Of a DNA stretch of 64,000 bases, positions 24,601 through 36,139 are shown piece by piece. This DNA is from Nageia nagi (Eukaryota > Pinophyta), in assembly GCA_050084985.1 (NCBI GenBank), contig JBITNC010000001.1, forward strand, positions 25,978,001 to 26,042,000. Direction: 5' to 3'. Made by a program: the position numbers and the translations under genes. Every line of letters begins with the position of its first letter. Position 1 is the stretch's first letter. The notes beneath the pieces are model-generated. The model was not told where the DNA came from and made no database searches. It saw only the letters and a program-made list of their open reading frames with translations.

Positions 24601-25120
24601 ATTTGATTTTATTTATTTAGGGTTAGTTTATAAGGTAGATGCTAACAAATATTTTATCTCAATTAACCCTTGTTATATGGTTTGAACAAGGTTGGGTAAA
24701 TATTATTTATCAACTAGTAATTGCCTTCCATATTGACGTAATATGATCGTAATTAGTACCTAAAGATCATCATTGTGTGGCTCTTCATCTACATAAGATT
24801 AAATGTCATCGTATTCCCTTAAATCATCTTTTGCTTCCAAATGATAACAATTCTCTAAAGCACTATTATATTCATCATGATGGTATAGTTTTCTTCCTCA
24901 TTCACTTTGTCATATAGGTGCATTAGTATAATTATCTTACTTTTATGTTTTTTGACTTAACAACAAAATACTCAGGAAGAACTTTATTAGAAATAATAGG
25001 TGTATCCATATCTATCATAATACTTGAAATATAAAATTAGTCCTATCCAAAAACCTCAGGGCTTTTGGCATAACTAGTGAAGGATAAAGCGACGTGTCAA
25101 AGAAATTAGGGTTTACTAAT
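24601..25120 (-). other. leader between right repeat and gag, no gene
   Basis: A+T-rich; no ORF of interest. No recognisable PBS was found directly inside the right repeat. Confidence 0.45.
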
Positions 25121-25835
25121 TGCTATAATCAAAATAATAATTTATTAGGGTTATTTAATATATTTAATTATATAGAATAATGACAAAATTATAGTAAAAT
25201 AGTAGAAATATGAAAAATGATAATAGTTAAAGATGATCTAATTGACATTAACCTATAAAACTTAGATTAACAGATATACAAACTTGTATTTTACCTATCA
25301 TGATGATCAAAATCGATATTCAACTTGAAAAAAATTAATAATAAGCTTCTCTGTAAAATGGAGCCACCGATCCATCCTCATCCCAACATCATTGCCCATC
25401 TTCCTTTCCAAAAATCCTCATAGTTTTGTTCATTATCATTGAAATTCATTTTAATCTTAAAATATTACACATAATTGGTTCAAATAATCACAAGAATATA
25501 TAACTCAGAGTAGAACAAAATCTAGATTTGATAGGTGGTGTCAAGAGATACTAGTCAATAAGATAATTATGTTACTACCTATCAAGTATTATGGATCATG
25601 TCATGATTTTTAATGCACAACGCTTCCACCTTTATAGATAGCAAGTCTAGTGCCAAGGATCCTCCTTAGGCTTATGGTGCATATCTGCCAAGACTCCTTG
25701 AGCTTATCTCTAGGTTGACCTGTTATCATAAAAACTATAGGTACTTGAGTGTGCACAATAAAAATGGTATTAAATCACTTAATTAAATACATAATGTCAA
25801 ATACTTAAAAGGTTTATTTTAATTAAATTAATTTT
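25121..25835 (-). repeat. LTR-like direct repeat, right copy
   Basis: Counterpart of 17204-17935. It ends about 100 bp before the Copia-1 D element begins at 25937, so two elements lie almost end to end here. Confidence 0.75.
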
Positions 25836-25936
25836 TTTTTTAATTTTTACAATAATCATAGTTCTTTATGTAATTAATCATAATCACCTTAAATAGGTAA
25901 GACACTTGACCTATAAATTAAGGCATTCTTTAGGTT

Positions 25937-26435
25937 TGAAGGAAATAATCATAGATGACTAAAATCCTATTCTACCAATATCACATAAAAGCTATCTAAA
26001 ACATCATCATAATATCATAAACAAGATAGCTAATCTCACAAAGTTAACACCACATGTAAAGTGGTTCCCCTCATGGAAGAGACTATATCCACTAATCTAA
26101 GATCTTATTTTCAAAGAACACTTTCAAGTACAAGACCTCTTTCTCACTTCTTCTAAAAATCCTAGAACATAAATTTTACTACAAACTTAAGTGAGTGATC
26201 TCAAGAAGAGGAACCTCTATTTATAGGCTAAAGTCCTCCCTTGGGTCACCCTTAAACCATTATACAATGTCTTGAAATGCATCATCCTTTTATCTAAGGG
26301 GCATGCTCATGAGATGGAGTGTAGGACAAGTTATATTATCATATTCTCTAAATACTTAAGGTATTTAGGGATACCCCTAAGTATTAAGTGACTTACATGA
26401 AGAGACGTTACAATAATGTATTATACATTTTAACA
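25937..26435 (-). repeat. Copia-1 D 3' LTR
   Basis: A 499-bp LTR beginning TGTTAAAATGTATAATAC on the minus strand and ending TTTCCTTCA. The minus-strand TATAAATAG lies at 26217-26225. Ordinary flanking DNA, not a PBS, follows its end, which identifies it as a true 3' end. Confidence 0.88.
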
Positions 26436-27185
26436 CTCCATCTTAATACAATATTAGGATAGAGAAAATAGGATATAAGAAAGAGAGAGTAATAGAGATT
26501 TCTCCTCCATAGAGATACAATCAAAAATGAAAACATTTACATCTTTGAAAAATAAATAATATCTTAGATTTAGGCTCACTACTTTAGCATTTGACAAAAT
26601 GGTTTAAAATACAATCATTAATTGTAACTAGTATCATTGTATAAAATATTCATTCAATAAGAAGTTAAGATGATGAGTCTCAATGATCCTACCCATTCAA
26701 AGTAGGTAACTTGCACTCTCAAGAAGAAACTTGTAAGCTACAAGAAGCTCATAAACAAGATTAGTCAAATGCATCATATAAATATTCATATCAACATAAG
26801 ATAAATGAAACAATTAATACCATTTATAAACTCATAAATGGTGCACTATAAGTCATCAAGAAGATGCCAATCCAATACTCATATTCTACTATATAAATAT
26901 ATGTGTTGATCAACATAAAAAAATATAGCATAAGCACATACAAGTTCCTCACATATGGATAACTAAATAATGCTAAAATGCACATATTGATTCCTTACAA
27001 ATGGATAAGTGAAATAATGCTAGCAGAAGCTATCATATGCTCAAAAATATACAATTAGTTCCTACCTAAAGGAAACTAACCATGAATGTGTATACAAAAA
27101 TATCAACATTATACAACTAAAAAATCCTCTTAGGGATCAATTTGTCAACACATACATGAATTTAGTAAGAATTTAACCTTCACTC
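26436..27185 (-). other. Copia-1 D spacer between pol and 3' LTR
   Basis: About 740 bp without coding signal. It contains imperfect direct repeats of CACATATGGATAACTAAATA and related words (about 26970, 27000 and 27060). The pol end carries a purine-rich word in the sense strand (CCTTAAGGGGGAGTGAAGG, about 27196-27178) that looks like a polypurine tract but lies far from the LTR. Confidence 0.5.
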
Positions 27186-28261
27186 CCCCTTAAGGGCAAC
27201 TTTACCAACCCAATCGATTCCCTAAGCTTATAGAACTAAGCTTTAGTAAAGGGATTGGTGAACAAATCAACAAAGTTTAAGATTGATAGACAATACTGTA
27301 ATTATAGGATACCATCCAAAATCATCTCCTAAATAAAATATGCTTAGATTTCAACATGTTTTATTCTTTGATGGAAAATAGGGTTCTTTGCCAAAGCAAT
27401 ATCTAACTAATTATTTGAAGGCATTTGAGATGGGTGAGCTTGATCATATTCAATTTCTTTCAAAAGATGCCTTAACCAAATAACTTCCTAGGACTTGCAA
27501 CTAACATGGCTCAATATTCTACCTCTATGATGGAGAGAGAAGTAGTAGGCTGTTTCTTGGAATCCTAATAGATAGTACCTAAATAATTGCTAAATATATA
27601 AGAAAAGGTTGATTTTCTATCATCTATATCACCCCCATAATCAAAATTCGAGAACCCTAAGAGAATAAATGAGGGAAATTTGAAATACTTAAGAGCAAGA
27701 TCCTTTGTTCCCGCAACACATCTCAAGATTTACTTAACAAATTGAGGTGCTCAATATTCAATTATTGCATATAATGTGCCATAATATTTACTACAAATGT
27801 AATATCTATCTTAGAGATAATAAAATAAAAAAGACTTCCAATTAATTTCCTCTAAGACATAACATATACCAACTGAGAGTTGGAGCTAAGTGATAGAGTG
27901 ATTCTAGGAGAGATTTTGGACTATAGCAGGTTTGCACTCCTTCATTGCAAACTTTTGTAATATATCTAAGATATACTTCGATTAACTAAGGTGGATACAA
28001 TCTTTGTATTTGTACACTTGCATACCAAGGTAGTAGTGTAAGAGACCAAGATCAGTCATTTCAAATGTTACCTTAAGTTTGGAAATGCATTCTTAGATGA
28101 TTTTGTCATGATTTCCTATGAACAAAATATCATCCACATAAAGAAAGATTAAGACCAAGTCTTATCCTTGATTGAGCACATATAGATCTGAATCATAGAA
28201 GCACTTAGATAACCCAATATTTGTAAAGTATCCTGAACTCTTTTTATACCAAACTCTAGGT

Positions 28262-29220
28262 CACTACTAAATAAACCCTAATTTACATCATTTTTTATGT
28301 CCAAATATAGTGTTTTTTTTTTAACTTTAACACCAAAAATCAATGTAAAATTTTGATGCAACAAACACAACAAGTTCTATGTCAGATTGCCAATTTTTGA
28401 GTTGATTTTTTGCATTGATTTTTCATAATTTACATTATTTTTTATATTATTTTTTACATTTATTTTTAGAAAAAATATATCATAAAATTGTATATCTTTT
28501 AATTTTGTGCAATTTAAAAAAAATGGGCTCAAAATGATATCCAGATCAAAAGTTACAATCTCTACAAGGTATATCATTTTTGTTAGGTCTTTGGGACAAT
28601 GAGATAGGTCCATTAAACTAGTTCAAGAATGGGGTTAGTAGTTTAGGTTTTAAAAATTTAAATTTATTATATATATTATTCCTAAATAATACAACAATGT
28701 TATTGTCCATTTCTTATTGCCTTCTTCTTTGTTGACCTTCGAAGGAGTTTTCTTGTCTACAACTAGATATTTCTTTGCAACTATTTTTTTTCTGTTAGCT
28801 TATTCTCTATGAGGTTCTTCTTTGCCTTTGGTGCCATAGCTATAATCAAAATCTAAAATCTAATGAAGAAAACAATTAGCTAAACTCTATGAAATATGAG
28901 GATTATAGGGAGGGTTTATTGATATATATAGATAGGAAAGGGTATTTGACTATTGGGTAATCACTTTTGGTACAGATAGAGGATGAAATGAATGTGAACC
29001 ATCAATTTTTTGATTGATGAACAAGTAAAATATGTTTTATTTTTTGTTAGTGAAATATGATACAAATTTTATGTTGAAATTTGTATCAGTTTTTATGTTG
29101 GAAAAAGTGAAAAATGGAAAAAAATTAAAATGATGCAGGAGGATACAAATTAACATCAATTTTTATTTTTCATATTTGAATATGCAAAAAAAGATGTAAA
29201 TCAATCTTTTGGTATTAGTG
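28262..29220. mobile_element. CACTA (En/Spm)-type non-autonomous element
   Basis: A 959-bp insertion that starts CACTACTAAATAAACC and, read from the other end, starts CACTAATACCAAAAG. Both termini share TTTACATC about 20 bp inside. The flanking trinucleotides are GGT (28259-28261) and GAT (29221-29223), a 3-bp target duplication with one transition, the size expected for CACTA elements. Copy B has the uninterrupted site (CTCTAGGTGCTT near 5990), which proves insertion. No transposase is encoded. Subterminal words of the TTTTTTATGT / ACATTATTTTTTATA kind are repeated near both ends. Confidence 0.87.
28695..28837 (-). other. lysine-rich ORF fragment inside the CACTA element
   Basis: On the minus strand an ATG at 28837 opens MAPKAKKNLIENKLTEKK and then a stop. 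One base out of frame it continues as IVAKKYLVVDKKTPSKVNKEEG. The composition is more G+C-balanced and coding-like than the A/T-rich remainder of the element, so it could be a captured host gene fragment. I do not recognise the source. It could also be chance. Confidence 0.3.
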
Positions 29221-29889
29221 GATGCTTTCTTAAGTCCATAGAAGGACTTATTTTTCTTACACACAGGGATTCTTTACCTTTTACAACAAACCCTTTTGGT
29301 TGATTCACATAGATCTCCACATCTAAGTCACCATTGAGAAAAGCACTCTCGACATCAAGTTGAATTTTTTTTCATCCTTGAGCTACTTAAAGAACAAGGA
29401 TCAACCTAACTATAGGCAATTTTGCCTCTAGAGCAAAGGTTTTCTCATAATCAACTCCAAATTTTTGAGTGACACCCTTGGCTACTAACCTTGCCTTGTA
29501 TTTCTCAATTTTCTCAACTAAATTTTATTTAACATTGTAAATTTGCTTATTTCCAATCACATTCCATTAATTATGATAGGAAACCAAGTACCGAGTTTTA
29601 TTTTCATCAGAGTCTTATACTCCACTTTCATGATTTCAATCTAGCACTCATGCTTTGAAACTTCCTTGAATGATAAGGGCTCAGTTTTGTTATCAATTTC
29701 AACAAACAAAGATTATTTCAAGGTCATACTTCTTGTTATCCTTTATGCTAGAGAATTTTTCTCCTAATGTGACTTATCTACATTGATATCCAACTAGTTA
29801 GGTGCATTAGAGAGTCATCAAGATCATCTAGGTCCTCACAAGAAGTGGATTCCTCAAGAAGTTCATTAAACTTTACATCCCTCAAGACA

Positions 29890-30730
29890 AACACTTCGTT
29901 GGAGGAAGGATATTATAGCCTCTATGCTAATTGTCATAGCATACAAAGATGCATATTTTGGATCTCTTATCCAACTTATTTATTTTCTCATAAATAATAA
30001 AGGCATAAGAATCACAACCAAAAACCCTAATGTGAGAGATGTTAGGTTGCTTTCTCGTCCATGTCAAATATACGATTTTATCTTCAATGACTTTCATAGG
30101 GTACCTATTCAAGGTGTAGATTGCAATGTCCATTGCTTCACCCCATAAGAAAATAGAGAGATTTTCCAATATGCACCTATCCCTTTCTTGAATGATTATA
30201 TTCTCCCTTTCAACAACATTATTTTGTTGAGGGATGTAAGGGATCATGATCTGCCTTTTGATCTCATATTTGGTACAATAGTCATTAAATTCATTATTAT
30301 TGTATTCACCCCTATTGTCAAATCTCAGCATCTTAATTATGAAATCAATATGATTTTTAAATATGGCTTTAAAATCTTTGAACCTATCAAAGGTTTGATC
30401 CTTATGCTCGAGTAGATAACCAAATGTTATCTTAGGGAAGTCATTAATGAAGGTCAAGACATAAGATGCTCCCCTAAGAGACTTGATCTAAATCGGACCC
30501 ATCAAATCTAAATGCACAAGCTGAAGAGGTTGTGTAGCCCTTGTTGCATTATCTTTTTCAATTTTTTACCTATTCATTTTGCCTAAGATGCACTTTTCAT
30601 GAAGACCAATTATGGGTGATATTGAAGGCAAACTTTCCATAAGTTCTTATTTTTTCATGACTTAAATGCTTTTGTGGTTAAGGTGACCTAATCAATGGTG
30701 CATAAGATTGCCCTTAGAGTAAACATTTGT
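29890..30730 (-). pseudogene. Copia-1 D integrase remains
   Basis: The zinc-binding part reads LMHH..LGHLNH and later HEKCILGK near 30700-30590, with LVHLDLMGPI opening the core. The best open frame is 30457-29927. It contains MLRFDNRGEYNNNEF (catalytic Asp retained) and QQNNVVERENI (catalytic Glu retained; the usual form is QNGVVERKN), then GCDSYAFI. A few stops interrupt the zinc part. This is the best-preserved domain of the copy. Confidence 0.87.
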
Positions 30731-31080
30731 AGTAAGGTGCATCTTTGTTGACTCTTGATCCATAATGTAAAGATTAGCTTTCACTGATCCTTCAACCAAA
30801 GTGGTAATTCCCTTCTTAATACACCAAGAGTGTGAGTTGAACTTAAATGAGTATCCTTTCCTTGTAACTTGAATTATGTAAAGAAGGTTCATACTAAGTT
30901 TAGGCACATAGAGAACACTTTCAAGAACCTTTCTGTGCAACAACACACTCCCAATCCCTTAGACTTCAAGGATTGAATTATCACCTATCATAACAGAATC
31001 CTTTCTATACTTATGAAAAATTTCAAACTTAGCCTTTTAAAAATACATGTGATTCATGCACCTAGAGTTAACCATCTAAT
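30731..31080 (-). pseudogene. Copia-1 D protease region, catalytic Asp lost
   Basis: Minus-strand frames give FLND, a stop in place of Trp, MVNSRCMNHMYF, then SVMIGDNSILEV and the open piece 30946-30692 with ESVLYVPKLSMNLLYI. The catalytic DSGC reads NSRC here. Loss of Asp and Gly matches copy B (NYRC). Confidence 0.78.
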
Positions 31081-31992
31081 CATTCAAGAAAGTGTGAGAC
31101 CTATAGCAAAGAACACAGACAAAAGTAATTTTACTATTCTTCTTCTTGCCTTTGAGATTGTTTGATTTTTTAGTTCCTTTTCCACCTTGTTCTTTCTTTT
31201 TTCTTGTAGCAATATGATTCCTTATGATCATAGATGCCACAAAAATTATAATTATCATCAAATTTGACTTTAGATTTGCTATACTTACTATGGCCATTTT
31301 GTTTTTTATTTCCACCTTTCTTGAAGTCCTTTTTCGGAGCATGGAAAGACTTCTTTTGGTTTTTGAACTTCTTTTTGAAATGAGTCTTCATTGCTCCTAG
31401 TGCCATAGAATGATCCTTAGGAGTGGAGATTAATAACTTTTTGTTGAGAGTTTTTTCATGTTTTAGGAGCAACCTTCAAAGATTTTTCAAGGAATATACT
31501 TCTTCTTCATCATCAAGCCTCATCTCAATGACTGTCACAAAGTGATTGAATTTAAAAGAGAGGCTTTGATAGAAGATGAAGACCATAAATTTATTATTGA
31601 TCCAGTTGTAGCCACACCCCACAAATTGGTTCCTAAGATCAATAATCTTGTTCAAGTATATTGCAGTTTTTTTATTTTCCTCATGATGTGATTTCAAAAA
31701 TTTTTGGAGGATGGTGAACCTCCTAGAAAATTTGGTGCTTAGGTAGATTTTCTTCAGTCTTTCCCAAGCTTCCTTTATAGAGTTTGAAGAAGATATTAAG
31801 AGAAGGACTTTGTTTGAAATTTCACAAACTATCACAAAGGTTGCCAACTCATTCTTTGTGTTGTAAGCCTCAAGTCCCTTCTCATTTATTGGAGCAACTT
31901 AGTTTTCATTTACTTTTTGCCACAATTTTTATGTTTGGAACTCTGCTTTCATCCTAGATTCCCAAATATCATAGTTGGAACCATCTATAATA
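31081..31992 (-). pseudogene. Copia-1 D gag remains
   Basis: Open pieces 31847-31476 (capsid: EAWERLKKIYLSTKFSRRF, then VFIFYQSLSFKFNHFV) and 31472-31170 (KHEKTLNKKLLISTPKDH, Lys-rich, then a zinc knuckle NFCGIYDHKESYC in which the first Cys is Tyr). The N-terminal block with GSNYDIWE lies at about 31985-31960. Same protein as copies A and B. Confidence 0.86.
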
Positions 31993-32081
31993 TGCTTGGG
32001 TGAGAAAGGATATCCAATTTGTTAGAAAAGAAAGTGAAAGTGTTAGCTAATTTAAGCATGTTAAATTTGTGAACCAAAATT

Positions 32082-32210
32082 AATCAACCATACATATTGA
32101 GTTAATTCAATTTAATCAATCATACATGTTGAATTTGTTTAAATTAATCAATCATACATGTTGAATTTGTTCACATTAATCAATCATACATAGTGAATTT
32201 TAACTAAATA
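32082..32210. repeat. 32-bp tandem repeat, about 4 copies, in copy D leader
   Basis: The unit is TTAATCAATCATACATGTTG plus AATTTGTTTAAA. It is the same array as 8796-8880 with more units. Confidence 0.75.
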
Positions 32211-34822
32211 TAATCAACAAGCATGCTTAAATTGTTAACCAATTTCACATGAGAAAATATTTTCAATCTCATCAAATCATATATCCCATACATCCAAAAA
32301 AATTTCATGACAAAGTAACATTGTTGTTGAGAGGGTAGAGTTGAGGTTATTTTTTTAAAATTAGGCCTTCACCTAGATGTCGATATGTAACACGATGATG
32401 AAATCCAAGTCGTGATGGAGCATAAGTTCTATCAATCATCAATAATTTCCTCTATGGTCAATAATATACTCTCATAAGGAGAATTACTAACTATTTTCCA
32501 AGGGTGTGACATATGTTAGATTGGCTAAATTTTATCTTAATTAGGTTTCAAATTATCCTCCTAGGTTATGAAGATAACCCCTAAATGGACATGCAAACAT
32601 GTGGTATCACTACACACATGTCTGTCCACCTATATGGAATTATGTCTAGAACAACAGAGGACATAGGAGCAATTAAGAAGTACAAATTTTACACCATTTC
32701 AATCAATGGGCTAAAGGCTTCGGTATACTTTGTCCAACCCTCATGGATCCCCAAATAAATCATGTTGTGGAATAAACATGCAGATGTTTTCATTTTAAGG
32801 GGATGCATTTTCAATATTTGTGATTTATTTTTGCAAAAAAAAAGAGTAAAGTGCTTAATATAAAATGCATGCAAAAGTTACATCATCCAATTTGAAATCT
32901 AAGAGTGTTCAATAAGTTTTATCACAACTCTAAGAGTACCTCTTTACAAAAAATACATGGGTTCATTATTTTTAAGTAACAATAAAAATAAGGAATCCTC
33001 CCTTTTTACTTTAAAAACTTGAACTTAGCAAAAAAAATCCCCCTTTTTGCCATAGCATTAAAAATCATCCCCCCCTTAAAAGCACAAAACATTGCATTAT
33101 TAAACTTGTAAGGAAGGAAGAATGACTTAAAACAAAATTTGCTCATTAAAAAATTTTCTTCATTATTGTTTGAAAAAATTACACCCCCCCATTAGGAACA
33201 AAATACATCTCCTTAAAATTTTTCCTTCCCTCTAATTTTTAAGAGAAAATATAGATAAAAATACCTCCTATAAAAGGTTTTAACTTTTCAACATAAAATT
33301 GGTAAATAAATATTAAAAAAATTTAAAAACATATTATTTATAATATACCTCCTTCTTATTTATAAAAAAAAAAATTATTTGTTAATAAATAACTATTATA
33401 AAAAAATGCATGTGTCACAATTGATCTTTGGAACAAATAATGAGTCAATAAGGTATTTATAGCCCATCCATAATCCTGCAACAAATTAATGGGAGGAGGA
33501 AGCCCACACTCCATGCCATCCCTCATCAATGGCTATTTAGAGAGAGCCATGTCTTGTGCAGGGAAAATTAAAATCTTATGCATTAATGAGTGAATGGAGG
33601 GGCATTCTTTGGAAGGGATTCATTGGTAATGTAGATCTGTAGGATTCAGGGGCAAAGAAAGGGTGAAACTGGGAGAGAGAGTGCAACCGTAGGGGTAAAG
33701 GAGAAGGTAGGGTGATCAAATGAAGGTGATAAGGGCTAAGGAAGGCAAGGTAGGGTAGAAGCTATGGAGGTCATGGTTGAAGGTGGGCCAACAACACTAT
33801 CTACACTAGTTGGGGCCAAGCTAGGGTCGATTGGAGTTTACAATGGAGGCTTTTACCTATGCGTAGGATGTGAGACTAATGATCGTTAGAACAAAGAGTG
33901 ATGTCATCTTTAAAAATAACATTGATAGATGATGAGGTTGTGCAGGTGCAACCATAAGGGCTAAGGGTTTGGCAAAGATGGGGTTGGTTGCCAACGATGA
34001 TGGGGTTGATTACCAGTGATGTTTGGGTTGACTACTAGTGACATTGAGGTTGATGGGTTGTAGTGGTCAATGGCTACAGCAAGTGGGTTTGTTAGAGGGG
34101 GGAATCGCTCGCAAGGAGGAGATTGCGAGGTGCCACCCCTGTTAACATCCAATACATTATTATTTTGAAAAAAATAGTTTTCCTTTCAAATATTTATTTA
34201 ATTGTAGTTAATTTTTTTTAGTGTATTCAAATCCACTAAAATAATTTACAAATATATCTAAAAAATATGCTTTTTAATATAAAAGCATTTTCATAAAATT
34301 TTTTTCTACATTGTGTGTATATTTTATTAGAAATAAAATACTTTTAATAAGCATATTGAACATAAATAAATTTGTATTTAATTTTCATTTTTGTAAATAA
34401 ATTTATTTCAAAAATTAAATACAAATTTATAAATGCTAAAAAATGCAACTTTTACCCCTATTATATAAACATAAAGAATATCTATATAGTAATTTTTTTG
34501 CAAACTTATGATATTATAAATTTTAAAATAGTTTCACAATAATACATTATTGTTATTTTAAGCAATTTATAAAAAAAATTGTAATCACAAAAGAATGTTA
34601 GTGTAAATAATTGTATAACAATAATATATTATTACTTATAAGCAAATTTTGCTAAAAAGAAATTGAACTAAACACATAATAAAAAAATGTTAATATCATA
34701 ATTGAATAGTCCAAAAATAAAATAAAAAACCAAGAGGGTAGGAGGTTATACCTTCACTTGATTTTACCTCATAAGAATGAAGATGAACCTCCAAAATGAA
34801 GCAAGATAAAGCCTCCAAGAAT
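32211..34822 (-). other. Copia-1 D leader, no gene
   Basis: No coding frame was recognised. It parallels the leader of copy A, including the A-rich segment at 32830-33420 and a G-rich segment at 33480-34150. The minus-strand ORF 34152-33961 (Pro/Ser-rich) lies in the G-rich segment and is probably fortuitous. Confidence 0.55.
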
Positions 34823-34835
34823 GGATTTGATACCA
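34823..34835 (-). promoter_or_regulatory. Primer-binding site, initiator tRNA-Met type (copy D)
   Basis: The minus strand reads TGGTATCAAATCC two to three bases after the LTR end. It matches the first eight bases of the iMet site. Confidence 0.75.
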
Positions 34836-34837
34836 TT

Positions 34838-35337
34838 TAAAGGAAATAAGATTAAATGACTAAATTCCTACTCTACCAAGATCACATAAAAGCTCTCTAA
34901 AACATCATCATAATAGCATAAACAATATAGCCAATCTCACAAAGTTGATACCAAATGTAAAATGGTTCCTCTCATGGAAGATAGTACATCCACTAATCTA
35001 AGATCTTCTTATTTTCAAAGAATACTCTCTTATAAGACCTCTTTTTCACTTCTCCTAGCAATCCTAGAGCATAACTTTACTACAAACTTGAGTGATCAAT
35101 CTCAAGGATAGGGCCTTCTATTTATAGGTCAAAATCCTTTCTTGGATCACCCTTTTAACCATTGTACAATGTCATGACATGCATCACCCTTTTACCCAAG
35201 GGGCAAGCTCATGATACGGAGTGCAGGATAAGTTACATTATCATATTCACTAAATACTCGAGGTATTTAAGGATACCCTTAAGTATTAAGTGAATTACTT
35301 GAAGAGACCTTACAATAATGCATTATACATTCCAACA
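34838..35337 (-). repeat. Copia-1 D 5' LTR
   Basis: A 500-bp LTR that starts TGTTGGAATGTATAATGC on the minus strand, with TATAAATAG at 35118-35126. The inner end reads TTTCCTTTAA where the others have TTCCTTCA. Confidence 0.9.
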
Positions 35338-35342
35338 AGGTA

Positions 35343-36139
35343 AACCTTAAAATATTCAAATATTTTTGAGAATTTTACATGTATAAGGGCATAATATCAA
35401 AAATAATAAAAGCAAGGAGATTAAACCCTTAAAATATAAAAACCTAATATAATTATTTTTATCTCTTATAACATCTTAAGCATGTTTATCATTTGAGTAT
35501 TTACATGTCAAGTTTTTGATAACTATATATATAATTATATTTTCATGCTTATAATTAGAACCTAAACCCTTTTTCATAGGTCTTATCCCTTCCAAAACAA
35601 GTTTTAAGATCTAATCATTGATGTGTTTAGGATTAAAAAATATATTATAAATCTTATTTTCCTAATCTAAAGAAGGTGTGCTTATAGATTTTCTTTCAAC
35701 GTAAGTGAACTTTCCTTAATAAGACTCCCTTCGTTATTTCTTCTTGAAGAAAGTGAACTTTTCACTCACAAAATAAAAGGGAAGTATTACCTCCTTAACC
35801 TTTTATGATTTAAATGGATCCTAATTCTTTATAAGAATAAGTCCCTCTCTTGATTTATCTACCCCATTAAGTATAAGAAATATATTTATATATATGCATA
35901 TTAAAGTATTGACCACCAGTAGATTTGTCTTTTCACAATTGCATTTCCTTATCATTCATAAGAACTAAAAAGATTTAAATTTTCATACTTTATGCCATTG
36001 TTGCTTGTAATTTCCTCCCCTTTCTATAAGTTAGGGTTTTTACATAAAACATTTGGTGATGCAGAATGGGTAATCTTATTGTATCCTTATCATTTTTTCT
36101 TTTTATTGTGATTTAATTTTGATATAAAATTGAAGCCAT
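35343..36139. other. no gene recognised
   Basis: A+T-rich sequence between Copia-1 D and the LINE remnant. It may contain further LINE sequence, but no motif can be supported. Confidence 0.45.

Larger units (their letters stand above)
17204..25835 (-). mobile_element. decayed Ty3/Gypsy-like element with antisense PMD ORF
   Basis: Two diverged direct repeats of about 720 bp (17204-17935 and 25121-25835) bound 8.6 kb. Inside, a minus-strand retroviral-type gag lies next to the right repeat (24600-22330), and a plus-strand plant mobile domain ORF lies next to the left repeat (19855-20830). With gag on the minus strand the right repeat would be the 5' LTR and the PMD would be an antisense ORF near the 3' LTR. 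No PR, RT, RH or IN was found, so pol is deleted or unrecognisable. A clear PBS, PPT and target duplication are lacking, so the LTR status of the repeats rests on position and length. Confidence 0.55.
27186..29600 (-). pseudogene. Copia-1 D reverse transcriptase / RNase H remains, split by a CACTA insertion
   Basis: The N-terminal block at about 29560-29430 reads YKARLVAKGVTQKFGVDY; QLDVESAFLNGDLDVEIYVN and QPKGFVVKGKE follow at about 29390-29280, typical Copia RT motifs. The frame is then cut by the insertion at 29220-28262 and resumes on the left with broken frames covering the catalytic YVDD region (around 28140) and the RNase H. Many stops. Frames align with copy B throughout. Confidence 0.82.
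25937..35337 (-). mobile_element. Copia-1 copy D, full-length Ty1/Copia LTR retrotransposon (decayed)
   Basis: A complete minus-strand element of 9.4 kb: 5' LTR 35337-34838, PBS 34835-34823, leader, gag, PR, IN, RT/RH, 3' LTR 26435-25937. Flanking pentamers are AGGTT (25932-25936) and AGGTA (35338-35342), a target duplication with one mismatch. A CACTA-type element (28262-29220) has been inserted in RT. All coding domains carry stops or frameshifts. Besides the CACTA, the extra length relative to a usual 5 kb Copia comes from the 2.85 kb leader and about 740 bp between pol and the 3' LTR. Confidence 0.9.

Noticed and set aside
32082-32210. Regularly spaced repeats resembling a CRISPR array
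   Set aside because: Direct tandem repeats without unique spacers, in a eukaryotic retrotransposon leader.
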